DNA of 64,000 bases, from NCBI GenBank assembly GCA_007741555.1, contig CP036526.1, positions 1,426,001 to 1,490,000 of the forward strand, in the 5' to 3' direction. The position numbers and the translations under genes were made by a program. The notes beneath the pieces were generated by a model. That model was given only the letters and a program-made list of their open reading frames with translations, did no database searches and was not told where the DNA came from. The DNA is from Stieleria marina. Its GTDB lineage: Bacteria; Planctomycetota; Planctomycetia; Pirellulales; Pirellulaceae. Below, one piece after another: positions 25,542 through 33,829 of this stretch (its first letter is position 1; every line of letters starts with the position of its first letter).

Positions 25542-26402
25542 TTAGTTGGCCCGGCGTCGTTTGCGCCGCGTGAATCCGCAAAGCATCGCTACGCCAAGCA
25601 GTGCAAAGGAAGATGGCTCCGGCACAGCGGTTACGGTTCCTTGCGAGATATTCGCTGAAACTCGAAACGAAGTGGACGCCAATGTAAAGTCAAGATCACC
25701 TAACGCAGTTGAGTTGTGTTCCAGCAAGACGGTTGATTCCGAGGTCGTTAACCCATCGGTGCCGAATTCAAAGGTGTCGTTGCCACTTCCCCACTCACCA
25801 GCGTCGTCGCCCCACGTGACGGTTGATCCGCCGGACGTGATGTCGATCAACGATTGATTGGGACCGGGCAGAATTCCCAGGAGCCCCAGAATTCCGTAAT
25901 CTCGGTCGTCAAACGTGACATCGTGTAGCGAAACAGAGGAACTGTCCAGTTGAGGATTGGTGATCCCGCCGACCGAGCCCGAAATGTAATTGTCGAATCC
26001 GACCGACAAGTTGGAAACCGCGACGGTCAGTGTTTCGGTGTCCTGGATTGAACCGCTGGTTCCCACGCCCAGTGAGTTGGAGTCGCCATCAAGAAACTCT
26101 ACCGGCCCTCCGCTGGTTGGGCTGGCTGTCCAAGTGATGTCGAACTGGAATTCAATTCCGGTGGACCCATCGGCAAAGAAGAAGGTATCCGAATAGCTCG
26201 GGACGCTTGCATCCGGGATGCCAACTGCACCGCTGGTTGAATTCGAGTCGTAACGGATGCTCGCGCTTGTGTTGGTGCCTACCACCGAAGCATCCAAGGT
26301 TGGCATGAAGTCGATCGTCGCTGAAGTCGCCGTTTGACACGTCATCTGTAAGAAGCAGACGATTGCCAAGCAACGAAATCGAGTTCTGGATAGATTCTTC
26401 AT
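25542..26402 (-). CDS. PEP-CTERM sorting-domain protein
   Basis: A 286-residue exported protein. The start at 26402 (MKNLSRTRFRCLAIVCFLQM) gives a signal peptide; the open frame extends further upstream but without signal-like sequence. The C-terminus has the three parts of a PEP-CTERM anchor: VPEPSSFALLGVAMLCG, a hydrophobic helix and a basic tail TRRKRRRAN. The anchor directs the protein to exosortase (EpsH-type) processing. The body is rich in Ser, Thr, Gly and Asp with beta-type repeats and could be an exopolysaccharide-associated surface protein. No exosortase gene is in this window. Confidence 0.85.
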   Translation of the reverse strand: MKNLSRTRFRCLAIVCFLQMTCQTATSATIDFMPTLDASVVGTNTSASIRYDSNSTSGAVGIPDASVPSYSDTFFFADGSTGIEFQFDITWTASPTSGGPVEFLDGDSNSLGVGTSGSIQDTETLTVAVSNLSVGFDNYISGSVGGITNPQLDSSSVSLHDVTFDDRDYGILGLLGILPGPNQSLIDITSGGSTVTWGDDAGEWGSGNDTFEFGTDGLTTSESTVLLEHNSTALGDLDFTLASTSFRVSANISQGTVTAVPEPSSFALLGVAMLCGFTRRKRRRAN

Positions 26403-26774
26403 ATTGCTTACAGCCACCAGAGGCAGCTTCCCAATCAAGTGTCGATTCAACTGGTGAGTTATTGATAGGCAAGTACCTGTCGACGCGTCGCCTAACAAAA
26501 AACAGTACGACACGGTTAGCATTTGGGGGGGCATCGCTTCTGACTGTCTCGCTTTGCCTAGTTCCTCTAACCGGTTGTGCGACTTGTAGCGGACACAGGG
26601 GAAAGCGGCTGCCAGGCTGCCAGTGGGGAGCGGATCGCCAAAGACAGTTTTCGCAAGCCATTGTTGAAGTGGCACGACTGTTCTCGTTTCGAGAAGCATA
26701 TCGAGGCGTGATTTGGCGTATGGTGAGCGTCGTACTCTTCATCCACCGATGGCACCTACTCAGAAATTATTGGC
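26403..26774. other. Divergent intergenic region, no gene seen
   Basis: These 372 bases separate the PEP-CTERM gene (minus) from the PQQ-propeller gene (plus) and should contain both promoters. Open frames run through it on both strands, but their products look random. Confidence 0.45.
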
Positions 26775-28352
26775 ATGCCCTCCGCGAAAACCGCTTTGAT
26801 TCGTATCACGTGTTTCATTCTCGCTGGAGCGGTCATGTTGTCGGCTGCGATGGATTCGTGGACGGTTAGCAGCTCAGCAGTGGCACAAGAAAATGCACGA
26901 GAAGTCGTTGCGGGCGATTCTCGCGGCGGGTTTCGGCACTGGACGACCAGTGACGGCAAACGCAGTGGCACCCGCTTAAAGCTGGTTCAGCAAAGCGGTG
27001 CCGAAGTTCGCTTGCAGCGTGAAGACAACGGTAAAATCGTGACGTTTTCCATGGCAAGACTTTCGACGCAGGACCGGGCATTTTTGAAGATGCCAGTTGC
27101 TGCCCCACCAAATACTCCACCATCGATCCCGTCGCGAAACCGCGCGACGCAAACCGGGGCTGCAACTGCGAATTGGCCCCAGTGGCGTGGTGCCAATCGT
27201 GACGGTAAGAGTCACGCTAGCGGTTTGATGTCCAAGTGGCCGGATGCCGGGCCAGACTTGCTTTGGCAGATTCGTGGACTTGGCGAAGGCTACTCAACTC
27301 CTGCCGTCGTCGGCGAGACAATCTATCTGCTGGGGACCGAAGACGATGCTGCCTTCGTGCTGGCGCTATCCCGTGACGATGGGCGTCAGCTTTGGAAGGC
27401 CCCGCTGGGTAGCAAAGGCGGAGGTGGTGGATTTTCCGGGCCAAAAGGCACACCCACGATCGATGGCGAATTGTTGTTCGCGATTGGCTGTGATGGAACC
27501 CTTGCTTGTCTTAGACGCGATGACGGAAACCTCGTCTGGGCGAAAAACTTGAAGCAAGATTTCGGTGGGGCTCCTGGTCACTGGGAGTACGCCGAGTCAC
27601 CGCTGATCGACGGGCGAAAACTGATCTGCACGCCTGGCGGAGGTACGCAGACGATTGTCGCGCTCAACAAAACTAGCGGCGTCCCGATTTGGAAATCACC
27701 GATCGGAAACTTTGCCGACGGCGGTTATGTGACGGCCGGTTATGCGTCCACGATCGCAGCCGACATACTGGGGACGCGGCAGTACATTGCCTTTTTGCAC
27801 GGAGGCGTCGTTAGTGTCGACGCCAAAACAGGAACTCCGCTTTGGCGATACGATTCACCCGCAAATAGCACCGCAAATTGTTCGACGTCCGTTGTGTCGG
27901 GAAACAATGTGTTCGCAGCGAGCGCCTACGGTACCGGTGGTGGCCGCGCGACGCTGACTCGCAATGGTCGAACGTGGAATGTGAAGGAAGACTATTTCGT
28001 AAAGAAGATGGAGAATCATCACGGCGGATTTATTCTTCATGAGGGCTACATTTACGGGACCAATAATAGCGTGCTGTTGTGCCTGGATTGGAGAAACGGC
28101 GCCCTCCAATGGCAGAATCGGTGTGTCGGCAAAGGCTCAGTGACTCTGGCCGAAAATCACTTGTACGTTCGAGGCGAGAAAGGCGAAGTCGCGCTGGTCG
28201 AAGCGACACCGGATGAGTACCGCGAGAAAGGACGTTTCAAACAAAGTGACCGCAGCGACAAAAACGCCTGGGCACATCCCGTCGTCGCAGGAAAACGTCT
28301 GTACCTTCATGATCAAGATCGATTGATGTGCTACGACTTGAGCGATGGCTAA
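26775..28352 (+). CDS. Exported PQQ-like beta-propeller protein with N-terminal SHD1 domain
   Basis: A 525-residue protein. A signal peptide (ITCFILAGAVMLSAAM region) is followed by an SHD1 (SLA1 homology domain 1)-like module at about 52-107 (RHWTTSDGKRSGTRLKLVQ and VTFSMARLSTQDRAFLK), common in planctomycete exported proteins. From about residue 130 there is a BamB-type PQQ-repeat propeller: NWPQWRGANRDGKS, repeated blades such as GRQLWKAPLG, GNLVWAKNL and GTPLWRYDS, and LLWQIRGLGEGYSTPAVVG. The fold suggests a periplasmic scaffold rather than a true quinoprotein, as no catalytic residues are evident. It stands alone in its unit. Confidence 0.88.
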   Translation: MPSAKTALIRITCFILAGAVMLSAAMDSWTVSSSAVAQENAREVVAGDSRGGFRHWTTSDGKRSGTRLKLVQQSGAEVRLQREDNGKIVTFSMARLSTQDRAFLKMPVAAPPNTPPSIPSRNRATQTGAATANWPQWRGANRDGKSHASGLMSKWPDAGPDLLWQIRGLGEGYSTPAVVGETIYLLGTEDDAAFVLALSRDDGRQLWKAPLGSKGGGGGFSGPKGTPTIDGELLFAIGCDGTLACLRRDDGNLVWAKNLKQDFGGAPGHWEYAESPLIDGRKLICTPGGGTQTIVALNKTSGVPIWKSPIGNFADGGYVTAGYASTIAADILGTRQYIAFLHGGVVSVDAKTGTPLWRYDSPANSTANCSTSVVSGNNVFAASAYGTGGGRATLTRNGRTWNVKEDYFVKKMENHHGGFILHEGYIYGTNNSVLLCLDWRNGALQWQNRCVGKGSVTLAENHLYVRGEKGEVALVEATPDEYREKGRFKQSDRSDKNAWAHPVVAGKRLYLHDQDRLMCYDLSDG

Positions 28353-28625
28353 GCGATTGGGCTGATTCGTCGGGTGAATCGCTGGCAGGGGAAATTGGTG
28401 GCCATGCGAATCGCTGGCCGGGCAAATTGACGGTTGGCAATTCTATGGTGGTGATCGAGAATTGTTTTCCTCAGTCAAATCGGACAGAGTCCCATGATTC
28501 GCCAATGCCTTGATGCCTGTCTGGCCTATGCATGCGTCATGTTGTTAGCCGGATGGAGCAGTCCACCGCGACGACGTCGTTAGAACGCTGTGCTCATTAG
28601 AATGCTAAGCATCAGCATCTGTCGA

Positions 28626-30548
28626 TTAAGATCCCTTGGCCCAGTTCAGCCAATTGTTGACCCAGGTGTTTACGGGAGACTGAAAGGCTGCAGCGAAGGC
28701 AGCATTGAACGGTTTTCCTGAGTCCAGAGCTTGCAGGCAGGCGTCAAATCGCTTTCGGTTCTGGCGGTCCATCAAAGTCGCCACCATGGCAGCTCCCATT
28801 CGATCGGTGTGAACCGGGCTCAGTTTACCACCGAGGAATCCCTTGGCATCTTTGCACGCGGCCACCGCTTCTCTTATCTCGGCCTCCCGTTGCGACTTGG
28901 CGATGCGGTCCTGTGACGAGCCTCGCAAATCCACGGCTGTCCCGACGCCTTCGGCAAACCAGCGTGGCACGTCATTGCCGCGTGTCGCAACGGCCAGCGA
29001 GGCGATCGGCGAAAGCAGTCGGTCGGAAATCGTGTCCTCTTCCTCGCGGTCCGACGCGACAACCGCGACGTACGCGTCTACTCCATTGAATTTCCAGTGG
29101 CTGGTCCAAGACGTGGGGACGCTTCGCTGTTCGACCATCTTGGCAAACTCACTGTAGTCGTAACGTTGCGGTAGAACAAAAATGCTGGCTCTCCCGTGGA
29201 AAAAATCTTCGCCGGGTTTTCCACTTACGACCGACTGGACGTCCTTCATTTTCTGTTCGGCCGCTGCCCCTACCGTTTCCAGAGTTGCTTTCGAGGACGT
29301 GCCGGTGACGTAGAAGTGATCGGTGACGACAACACTAACGGGGTTGGTGGCATTGGCCACGAGGGCAAGATTTTCGCTGGCAAGGCTTTGACGTTTGCTA
29401 CTCATTTCGGCTGCCGAAGCATTTGCCGCCCAAGCCAATTGCGCCATGACCGAGATCGGTTGCGTTTCACTGGCACCATCGAGAGTGGCTCCCTCGTCGA
29501 TCCAAGTCGAAATCAGGGTGATATCGGCGTCGGAAAGCGCGGGGCGTCCGCCAGCGGGCATTCGTTCGCCTTCGATTCCCATTCCTTTGATCTTTTTGAT
29601 CAATAAGCTGTCGGCTGATTTGCCGGGCACGATGATTTCACCACTGTCACCGCCGCGGAAAATTTGATTGAAGCTATCCATGCGCAAGCCGCCACGCACT
29701 TGCATCGCATTGATATGACAGCCGTTGCAATTGCCTACCAATATTGGAGCCACATCGCGGGCGAAACTGACGGTTTCATTTCCCGTCGCACGTTTAACTT
29801 CGGCGCGTGGATTTTCAGCAGCCGGTGCGGGTGTCATGCCGCTGGCGATCGAAGCAGTCGGGTCTGCGCCGTCAAACTTGGCTCCCTGGATGATCCAGCC
29901 ATTCAAGATCGCCAACTCTGGTGGAGTCACTTTCCCTCCGCCGCGTGGCATATCGCCCGTGACGATGGTTTGGATCAAGCGGCTGGCCACCGTATCGCCC
30001 GCGAAAACGACGACTCCTTCGGGAGGACCCTTCATCAGACTGGCGAAGGTGCCCAGGTTGAATTGGCCTTTGGATCCTTCGATGTGACAACGACCACAGC
30101 GCGCGGTCAGAATCGGAGCAACTTGTTTGGTAAAACTGATTCCCTCTTGACTGAGTCCCGGCGAACCAGCGAGGGGAGAATCAGGTTGCGGTGATTCAGC
30201 ACTGGACTTCATCGTGCTTGCCGCCGGCATTTTGGGGCGACGAAACGGCGGAAGCGAAACGCCCTCGAAATCCAACATGGCATGCGCCTTGGAAATTCGT
30301 TTCATCGCGGGGGCGAGCGCCTCGTACAAGTCGGCGGAACCCGCTTTCATTCCGACGTCGATTTTGTTCATGGCCGAACGAACGTGCTGCCCGGCCGAGT
30401 CGAATTTGCCCGCTGCGTAGTCGGCGCCAGCGTTTTTGACGCTGGTGTTGACCGACGCGACGATCGACTTTTCACGCGACGAGAGTTCCGCTGCGTGTGT
30501 GATCACGCAGCATGCAACGGCAATGGCCAGGCTAGAAAATAAACGCAT
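28626..30548 (-). CDS. Exported protein with two planctomycete haem domains and DUF1570-like end
   Basis: A 640-residue protein starting at the ATG at 30548 (MRLFSSLAIAVACCVITHA, a signal peptide). A short helical region precedes two PSCyt1-type cytochrome domains, each with a CxxCH site (CGRCH and CNGCH) and a distal methionine element (DMPRGGG and RMPAGGR). The C-terminal third (about 420-640) resembles DUF1570 proteins, with VPRWFAEGVGTAVDL, but no HExxH zinc motif is visible, so peptidase activity is doubtful. It could carry electrons to or sense redox for the C-terminal domain. galE is 102 bases upstream on the same strand. Confidence 0.8.
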   Translation of the reverse strand: MRLFSSLAIAVACCVITHAAELSSREKSIVASVNTSVKNAGADYAAGKFDSAGQHVRSAMNKIDVGMKAGSADLYEALAPAMKRISKAHAMLDFEGVSLPPFRRPKMPAASTMKSSAESPQPDSPLAGSPGLSQEGISFTKQVAPILTARCGRCHIEGSKGQFNLGTFASLMKGPPEGVVVFAGDTVASRLIQTIVTGDMPRGGGKVTPPELAILNGWIIQGAKFDGADPTASIASGMTPAPAAENPRAEVKRATGNETVSFARDVAPILVGNCNGCHINAMQVRGGLRMDSFNQIFRGGDSGEIIVPGKSADSLLIKKIKGMGIEGERMPAGGRPALSDADITLISTWIDEGATLDGASETQPISVMAQLAWAANASAAEMSSKRQSLASENLALVANATNPVSVVVTDHFYVTGTSSKATLETVGAAAEQKMKDVQSVVSGKPGEDFFHGRASIFVLPQRYDYSEFAKMVEQRSVPTSWTSHWKFNGVDAYVAVVASDREEEDTISDRLLSPIASLAVATRGNDVPRWFAEGVGTAVDLRGSSQDRIAKSQREAEIREAVAACKDAKGFLGGKLSPVHTDRMGAAMVATLMDRQNRKRFDACLQALDSGKPFNAAFAAAFQSPVNTWVNNWLNWAKGS

Positions 30549-30650
30549 GGGGTATCCAAGAAAACTCAACGAAAGCGACGTCTTCACGTATTCGAACGCA
30601 CTAGCCGAGTATAAAGTACCCAACTTTGATTTCCCGCTTGTTTCGTCGGA

Positions 30651-31643
30651 TCAAACGGCTTTTGTTGCGTAACCGTTCGGATGATTCCGATGCCAGTTCC
30701 AGGCGGTTTCGATGATCGAACGAGCATCCATGTACTGCGGTTTCCAGCCAAGCAGTTGGCCGGCCAGCGTCGCATCGGCGATCAACTTAGGCGGATCACC
30801 TTCGCGTCGCTCCCCCATTACTTCGGGAATCGCGTGACCCGTGACTTCGCGGCAGGCTTCCACAATTTCGCGAACACTGGTGCCCCGTCCCGTTCCCAGA
30901 TTCACACACAGCCCTTTGCCGCTTTCGAGTTTGTCCAAGGCCAGCAAGTGAGCAGCGCCGAGGTCGTCGACATGGATGTAGTCGCGAACACAGGTGCCGT
31001 CGGGAGTGGCGTAGTCGTCACCAAAGATGGTGATCTTGTCACGTTGGCCGAGTGCAACTTGCAAGACGATCGGAATGATGTGTGATTCGGGATCGTGGTC
31101 TTCGCCAATCGACCCATCCGGTCGAGCGCCGGCGGCGTTGAAGTAGCGAAGCGCTGCGTAGGCGAACCCGTAGGCTTTGGCGTAGTCGGCTAGCGCATTT
31201 TCAAAAACGAGCTTGGTAAAACCATACGGATTGATAGGTTGCTGCAAAGTGGTTTCGGCAATGGGAACAATGTCGGGTTCGCCGTAAGTAGCCGTGGTGC
31301 TGCTAAACACAATCTTCTTGACGTCCGCTTCGCGCATCGCGTCGAGCAACTCAATCGCGTCGACGACATTGTTGCGGTAATAGATCGCTGGATCGTTGAC
31401 GGATTCGTTGACCAAAGCAAACGCTGCGAAGTGCATAACCGCGTCGATTTTTTTCTCCCGCAAAGTCGCGACGACTTTTGCGCGGTCCGATAATTCGCCG
31501 TGGACCAGCATTCCATCGGGAACCGCCGACGCATGGCCTCGGGAGAGGTTGTCATAAACGGTGACACCGTGCCCGGCGTCCAATAGGAGTCGCACTGCGT
31601 GAGAACCGATGTAACCGGCACCGCCGACAACCATGACGTTCAT
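30651..31643 (-). CDS. galE: UDP-glucose 4-epimerase
   Basis: A 330-residue short-chain dehydrogenase-type enzyme that interconverts UDP-glucose and UDP-galactose with bound NAD, in the cytosol. The cofactor motif GGAGYIGSH is at residues 7-15, the catalytic Ser/Thr is in SSTTATYGEP, and Tyr and Lys are in NPYGFTKLVFE. The segment ALRYFNAAGA is typical of GalE. It supplies galactose units for surface polysaccharides. The gene diverges from xerD and precedes the dihaem-domain gene. Confidence 0.95.
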   Translation of the reverse strand: MNVMVVGGAGYIGSHAVRLLLDAGHGVTVYDNLSRGHASAVPDGMLVHGELSDRAKVVATLREKKIDAVMHFAAFALVNESVNDPAIYYRNNVVDAIELLDAMREADVKKIVFSSTTATYGEPDIVPIAETTLQQPINPYGFTKLVFENALADYAKAYGFAYAALRYFNAAGARPDGSIGEDHDPESHIIPIVLQVALGQRDKITIFGDDYATPDGTCVRDYIHVDDLGAAHLLALDKLESGKGLCVNLGTGRGTSVREIVEACREVTGHAIPEVMGERREGDPPKLIADATLAGQLLGWKPQYMDARSIIETAWNWHRNHPNGYATKAV

Positions 31644-31821
31644 GTTTTATCTCTTGAAGTAAATGTTCAGGGCAAAATCGCTTCGAGGTCGATCAACAGG
31701 ATACGAAGCGATAGACAGCATAGAAACCAAGGCGATTCGCAGCCAGGACATTTCTGCCTCTCCATTCTCCTCCTCATCACGCTGTGAGCCCCCCTTGGCG
31801 AAACGACCCACCAAATTGCAG

Positions 31822-32748
31822 ATGCTGCAGAAAGCCGGCCCGGCGACCAAGACGGGCCCGGCGATGGAGTCGATTTGCGAGGATTTTTTGAGCTATTTGC
31901 GCGGGGAATGCCATTTGGCGGCCAATACGATTTCCGCGTACGGACGCGATATGAATCGCTTTGTCGCGTGGTTGGAGAAACGGCCGTTGAGCAAACTGAA
32001 GGTCAAAGACCTGGGACGCTTCATCGAATCGCTTCAAGAAGAAGGCCTGGCTCCGGCGTCGGTCGCACGCAATATCGTGGCCGTTCGTACTTTTTTTAAA
32101 TACTTACAGCTCGAAGGCGTGGTCACCGAAAACCCCGCCGAATTACTTGCCACGCAAAAGATGTGGCAACGTGTTCCTGGAGTTTTGACGCGGCGGCAGA
32201 TCGACCAGTTTCTTTCAGCCCCCCGAAAATCCGACCGGTTTTGGCAACGCGATATCGCGATGTTGGAAGTGTTGTACGCGACCGGATGCCGTGCATCGGA
32301 AGTCTGTAATTTGCGGACGCGTGACCTTTCTCTCGAAGAACGACACCTTCGTTGTGAAGGCAAAGGCGGCAAGCAACGGATGGTGCCGATCGGAAGTCAA
32401 GCGATCGCCGCGATCAATCGCTACCTGGAAGAACTTCGTGGGGAATTGGCCGAAAAGAATCCGCATCCCGTCGAGACGCTTTTTCTGTCGCGTGGCGGAC
32501 GGGCTTTGGACCGAGTTCAGCTGTGGCGATTGGTAAAACACTACGCGCGAAAAGCCGGCATCGATGACACGATCAGTCCCCACAGTTTGCGTCACAGTTT
32601 TGCAACGCACTTGTTGGCTGGCGGTGCCGATTTGCGACAAGTCCAAGAGATGTTAGGTCACGCCAGTATCCAGACCACGCAAATCTATACGCACGTCGAA
32701 CACTCACGGCTTAAGAAAGTGCATCAGCAATATCATCCGCGAGCTTGA
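31822..32748 (+). CDS. xerD: Tyrosine recombinase XerD
   Basis: A site-specific tyrosine recombinase of 308 residues, near the usual 300. The N-terminal core-binding domain (CEDFLSYLRGECHLAANTIS) is followed by the catalytic domain with Arg in YATGCRASEV, Lys in GKGGKQR, HSLRHSF, LGHASIQTTQ and the nucleophile Tyr in IYTH. The end KKVHQQYHPRA matches the XerD rather than the XerC ending, so resolution of chromosome dimers at dif is expected. The start is uncertain: 31822 is used here, 31864 (MESICEDF) is equally possible, and the frame is open further upstream. There is no sign of a linked mobile element. Confidence 0.92.
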   Translation: MLQKAGPATKTGPAMESICEDFLSYLRGECHLAANTISAYGRDMNRFVAWLEKRPLSKLKVKDLGRFIESLQEEGLAPASVARNIVAVRTFFKYLQLEGVVTENPAELLATQKMWQRVPGVLTRRQIDQFLSAPRKSDRFWQRDIAMLEVLYATGCRASEVCNLRTRDLSLEERHLRCEGKGGKQRMVPIGSQAIAAINRYLEELRGELAEKNPHPVETLFLSRGGRALDRVQLWRLVKHYARKAGIDDTISPHSLRHSFATHLLAGGADLRQVQEMLGHASIQTTQIYTHVEHSRLKKVHQQYHPRA

Positions 32749-32771
32749 TTCAGCCGTGTTGGAATCAAGCT
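32742..32771. terminator. Hairpin overlapping the xerD stop codon
   Basis: AGCTTGATTC (32742-32751) and GAATCAAGCT (32762-32771) form a perfect 10-bp stem with a 10-base loop. It covers the xerD stop and lies between two converging genes. There is no T-run on either side, so it may stabilise the mRNA 3' end rather than terminate on its own. Confidence 0.45.
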
Positions 32772-32804
32772 TGGTCGAAGGCGAATCTGGTTGTGCAGGA
32801 TTGA

Positions 32805-32841
32805 TTGGACCAATCAGGGTCACTTGGACCAATCAGGGTCA
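32805..32841. repeat. 19-base-period tandem duplication at the end of the FHA gene
   Basis: The 18-base unit TTGGACCAATCAGGGTCA occurs at 32805-32822 and again at 32824-32841, one base apart and identical. The second copy encodes the last residues of the FHA protein; the first lies just past its stop. Confidence 0.9.
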
Positions 32842-33485
32842 GCGACTTCGCGTGCCATGCTGGCCAAGCGAGCTTGGGCGTCTAGTAGGCGTTGCCACGC
32901 ATCCAGTTTCAAGCTGACGTCACTCTTTCCATCTTCATTGCGAGCAGATTCGATCAAGCGGTGCAGTCGCGATTGCAGATAGTCCAGCACTTCGCAGAAC
33001 TGAGCTTTCTGTCCCGGGCTCAAGTTGTCCGGAATTGAAGGCACTTCATTCAGCTGAAGAATCTCGGCAGGAAACGGTGACTTGGGTTCGTTTTCCAATA
33101 CCAAGGCGATCGAACTATCCGAAGACGATATGTCGCGTGACAGAGTCGGGTTATCCGTGCCCAGCGCCGCAAGTCGAGCCGCGATCTCTTCTTCGCTGCC
33201 GACCAACATCAAACTCCGGCCGACTGCGATCAAATCACCGCAGCGAAGGATTTTTAACTGGCACTCGGTTCCGTTGACTTTCGTACCGTTGGTGCTGTCC
33301 AAATCGGTAAGCACCAAGCGGTCGTTGTCGCGCTGTAGCTTGAAATGACAACGGCTGACTCGTTCGTCGTTCAGCTGGATGTCATTGCCTTCTTCACGAC
33401 CAACCGTTAGCGGAGGCGTGAGTTCATCGTAAACTTTACCACGGTCGGCGCCGTGCAGAATTTTAAGCGTCACGGCTGTCGACAT
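32820..33485 (-). CDS. FHA domain protein
   Basis: A 221-residue cytosolic protein with an N-terminal forkhead-associated domain (about residues 5-95) that binds phosphothreonine. The signatures are LTVGREEGNDIQL (Gly-Arg), ERVSRCHFKL (Ser, His) and DLDSTNGTKVNG (Asn-Gly). The remaining 125 residues are acidic then helical, with no recognised domain. It is likely a partner for Ser/Thr kinases such as the one at 16763-19030, though the genes are not linked. The C-terminal codons lie inside a recent 19-base duplication. Confidence 0.9.
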   Translation of the reverse strand: MSTAVTLKILHGADRGKVYDELTPPLTVGREEGNDIQLNDERVSRCHFKLQRDNDRLVLTDLDSTNGTKVNGTECQLKILRCGDLIAVGRSLMLVGSEEEIAARLAALGTDNPTLSRDISSSDSSIALVLENEPKSPFPAEILQLNEVPSIPDNLSPGQKAQFCEVLDYLQSRLHRLIESARNEDGKSDVSLKLDAWQRLLDAQARLASMAREVADPDWSK

Positions 33486-33829
33486 GAGACACCCAGACCT
33501 GAAAGGGTTTGCATGATGAGAAAGGACCTGTCGGCCTTCAGCGTTTTTGGAGAAGCCGCCGCAGAAACAGTCACCTGAGTATAAGCACCTTGGCGACCAA
33601 AGTCTGCCACATCCTGCTCAGGCTAGCTGGCAAAATTCCGACTTAGTGGTTTATCGGTCAAATTAAACCGCCTGTACCAAACAGCCTGCCTCCCAATTGC
33701 AGGGTGCGGATTGCAGGATACCGAGCGTGTGCTGGCAGTCAAAACGCCTTGGCTGGGCAAACCCATCAATTAACGGGAACACCAGATAACCCCGCTCTCA
33801 GTCGGCCCAGCCGTCAGTCGACCCAGCCC
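33486..33829. other. Intergenic region between RlmI-like and FHA genes
   Basis: A 344-base gap on the minus strand. It has a short direct repeat (ATTGCAGG twice, near 33700) and an imperfect tandem repeat at its left end. No reading frame, clear terminator or promoter is supported. Confidence 0.4.
33798..33828. repeat. Imperfect tandem repeat after the RlmI-like gene
   Basis: TCAGTCGGCCCAGCC (33798-33812) and TCAGTCGACCCAGCC (33814-33828) differ at one base and have a 16-base period. They lie directly beyond the minus-strand stop at 33830-33832. Confidence 0.8.

Noticed and set aside
31822-32748. Integrase of a phage or integron
   Set aside because: The XerD-type C-terminal ending, length and lack of linked cargo or att-like repeats favour the chromosomal recombinase.
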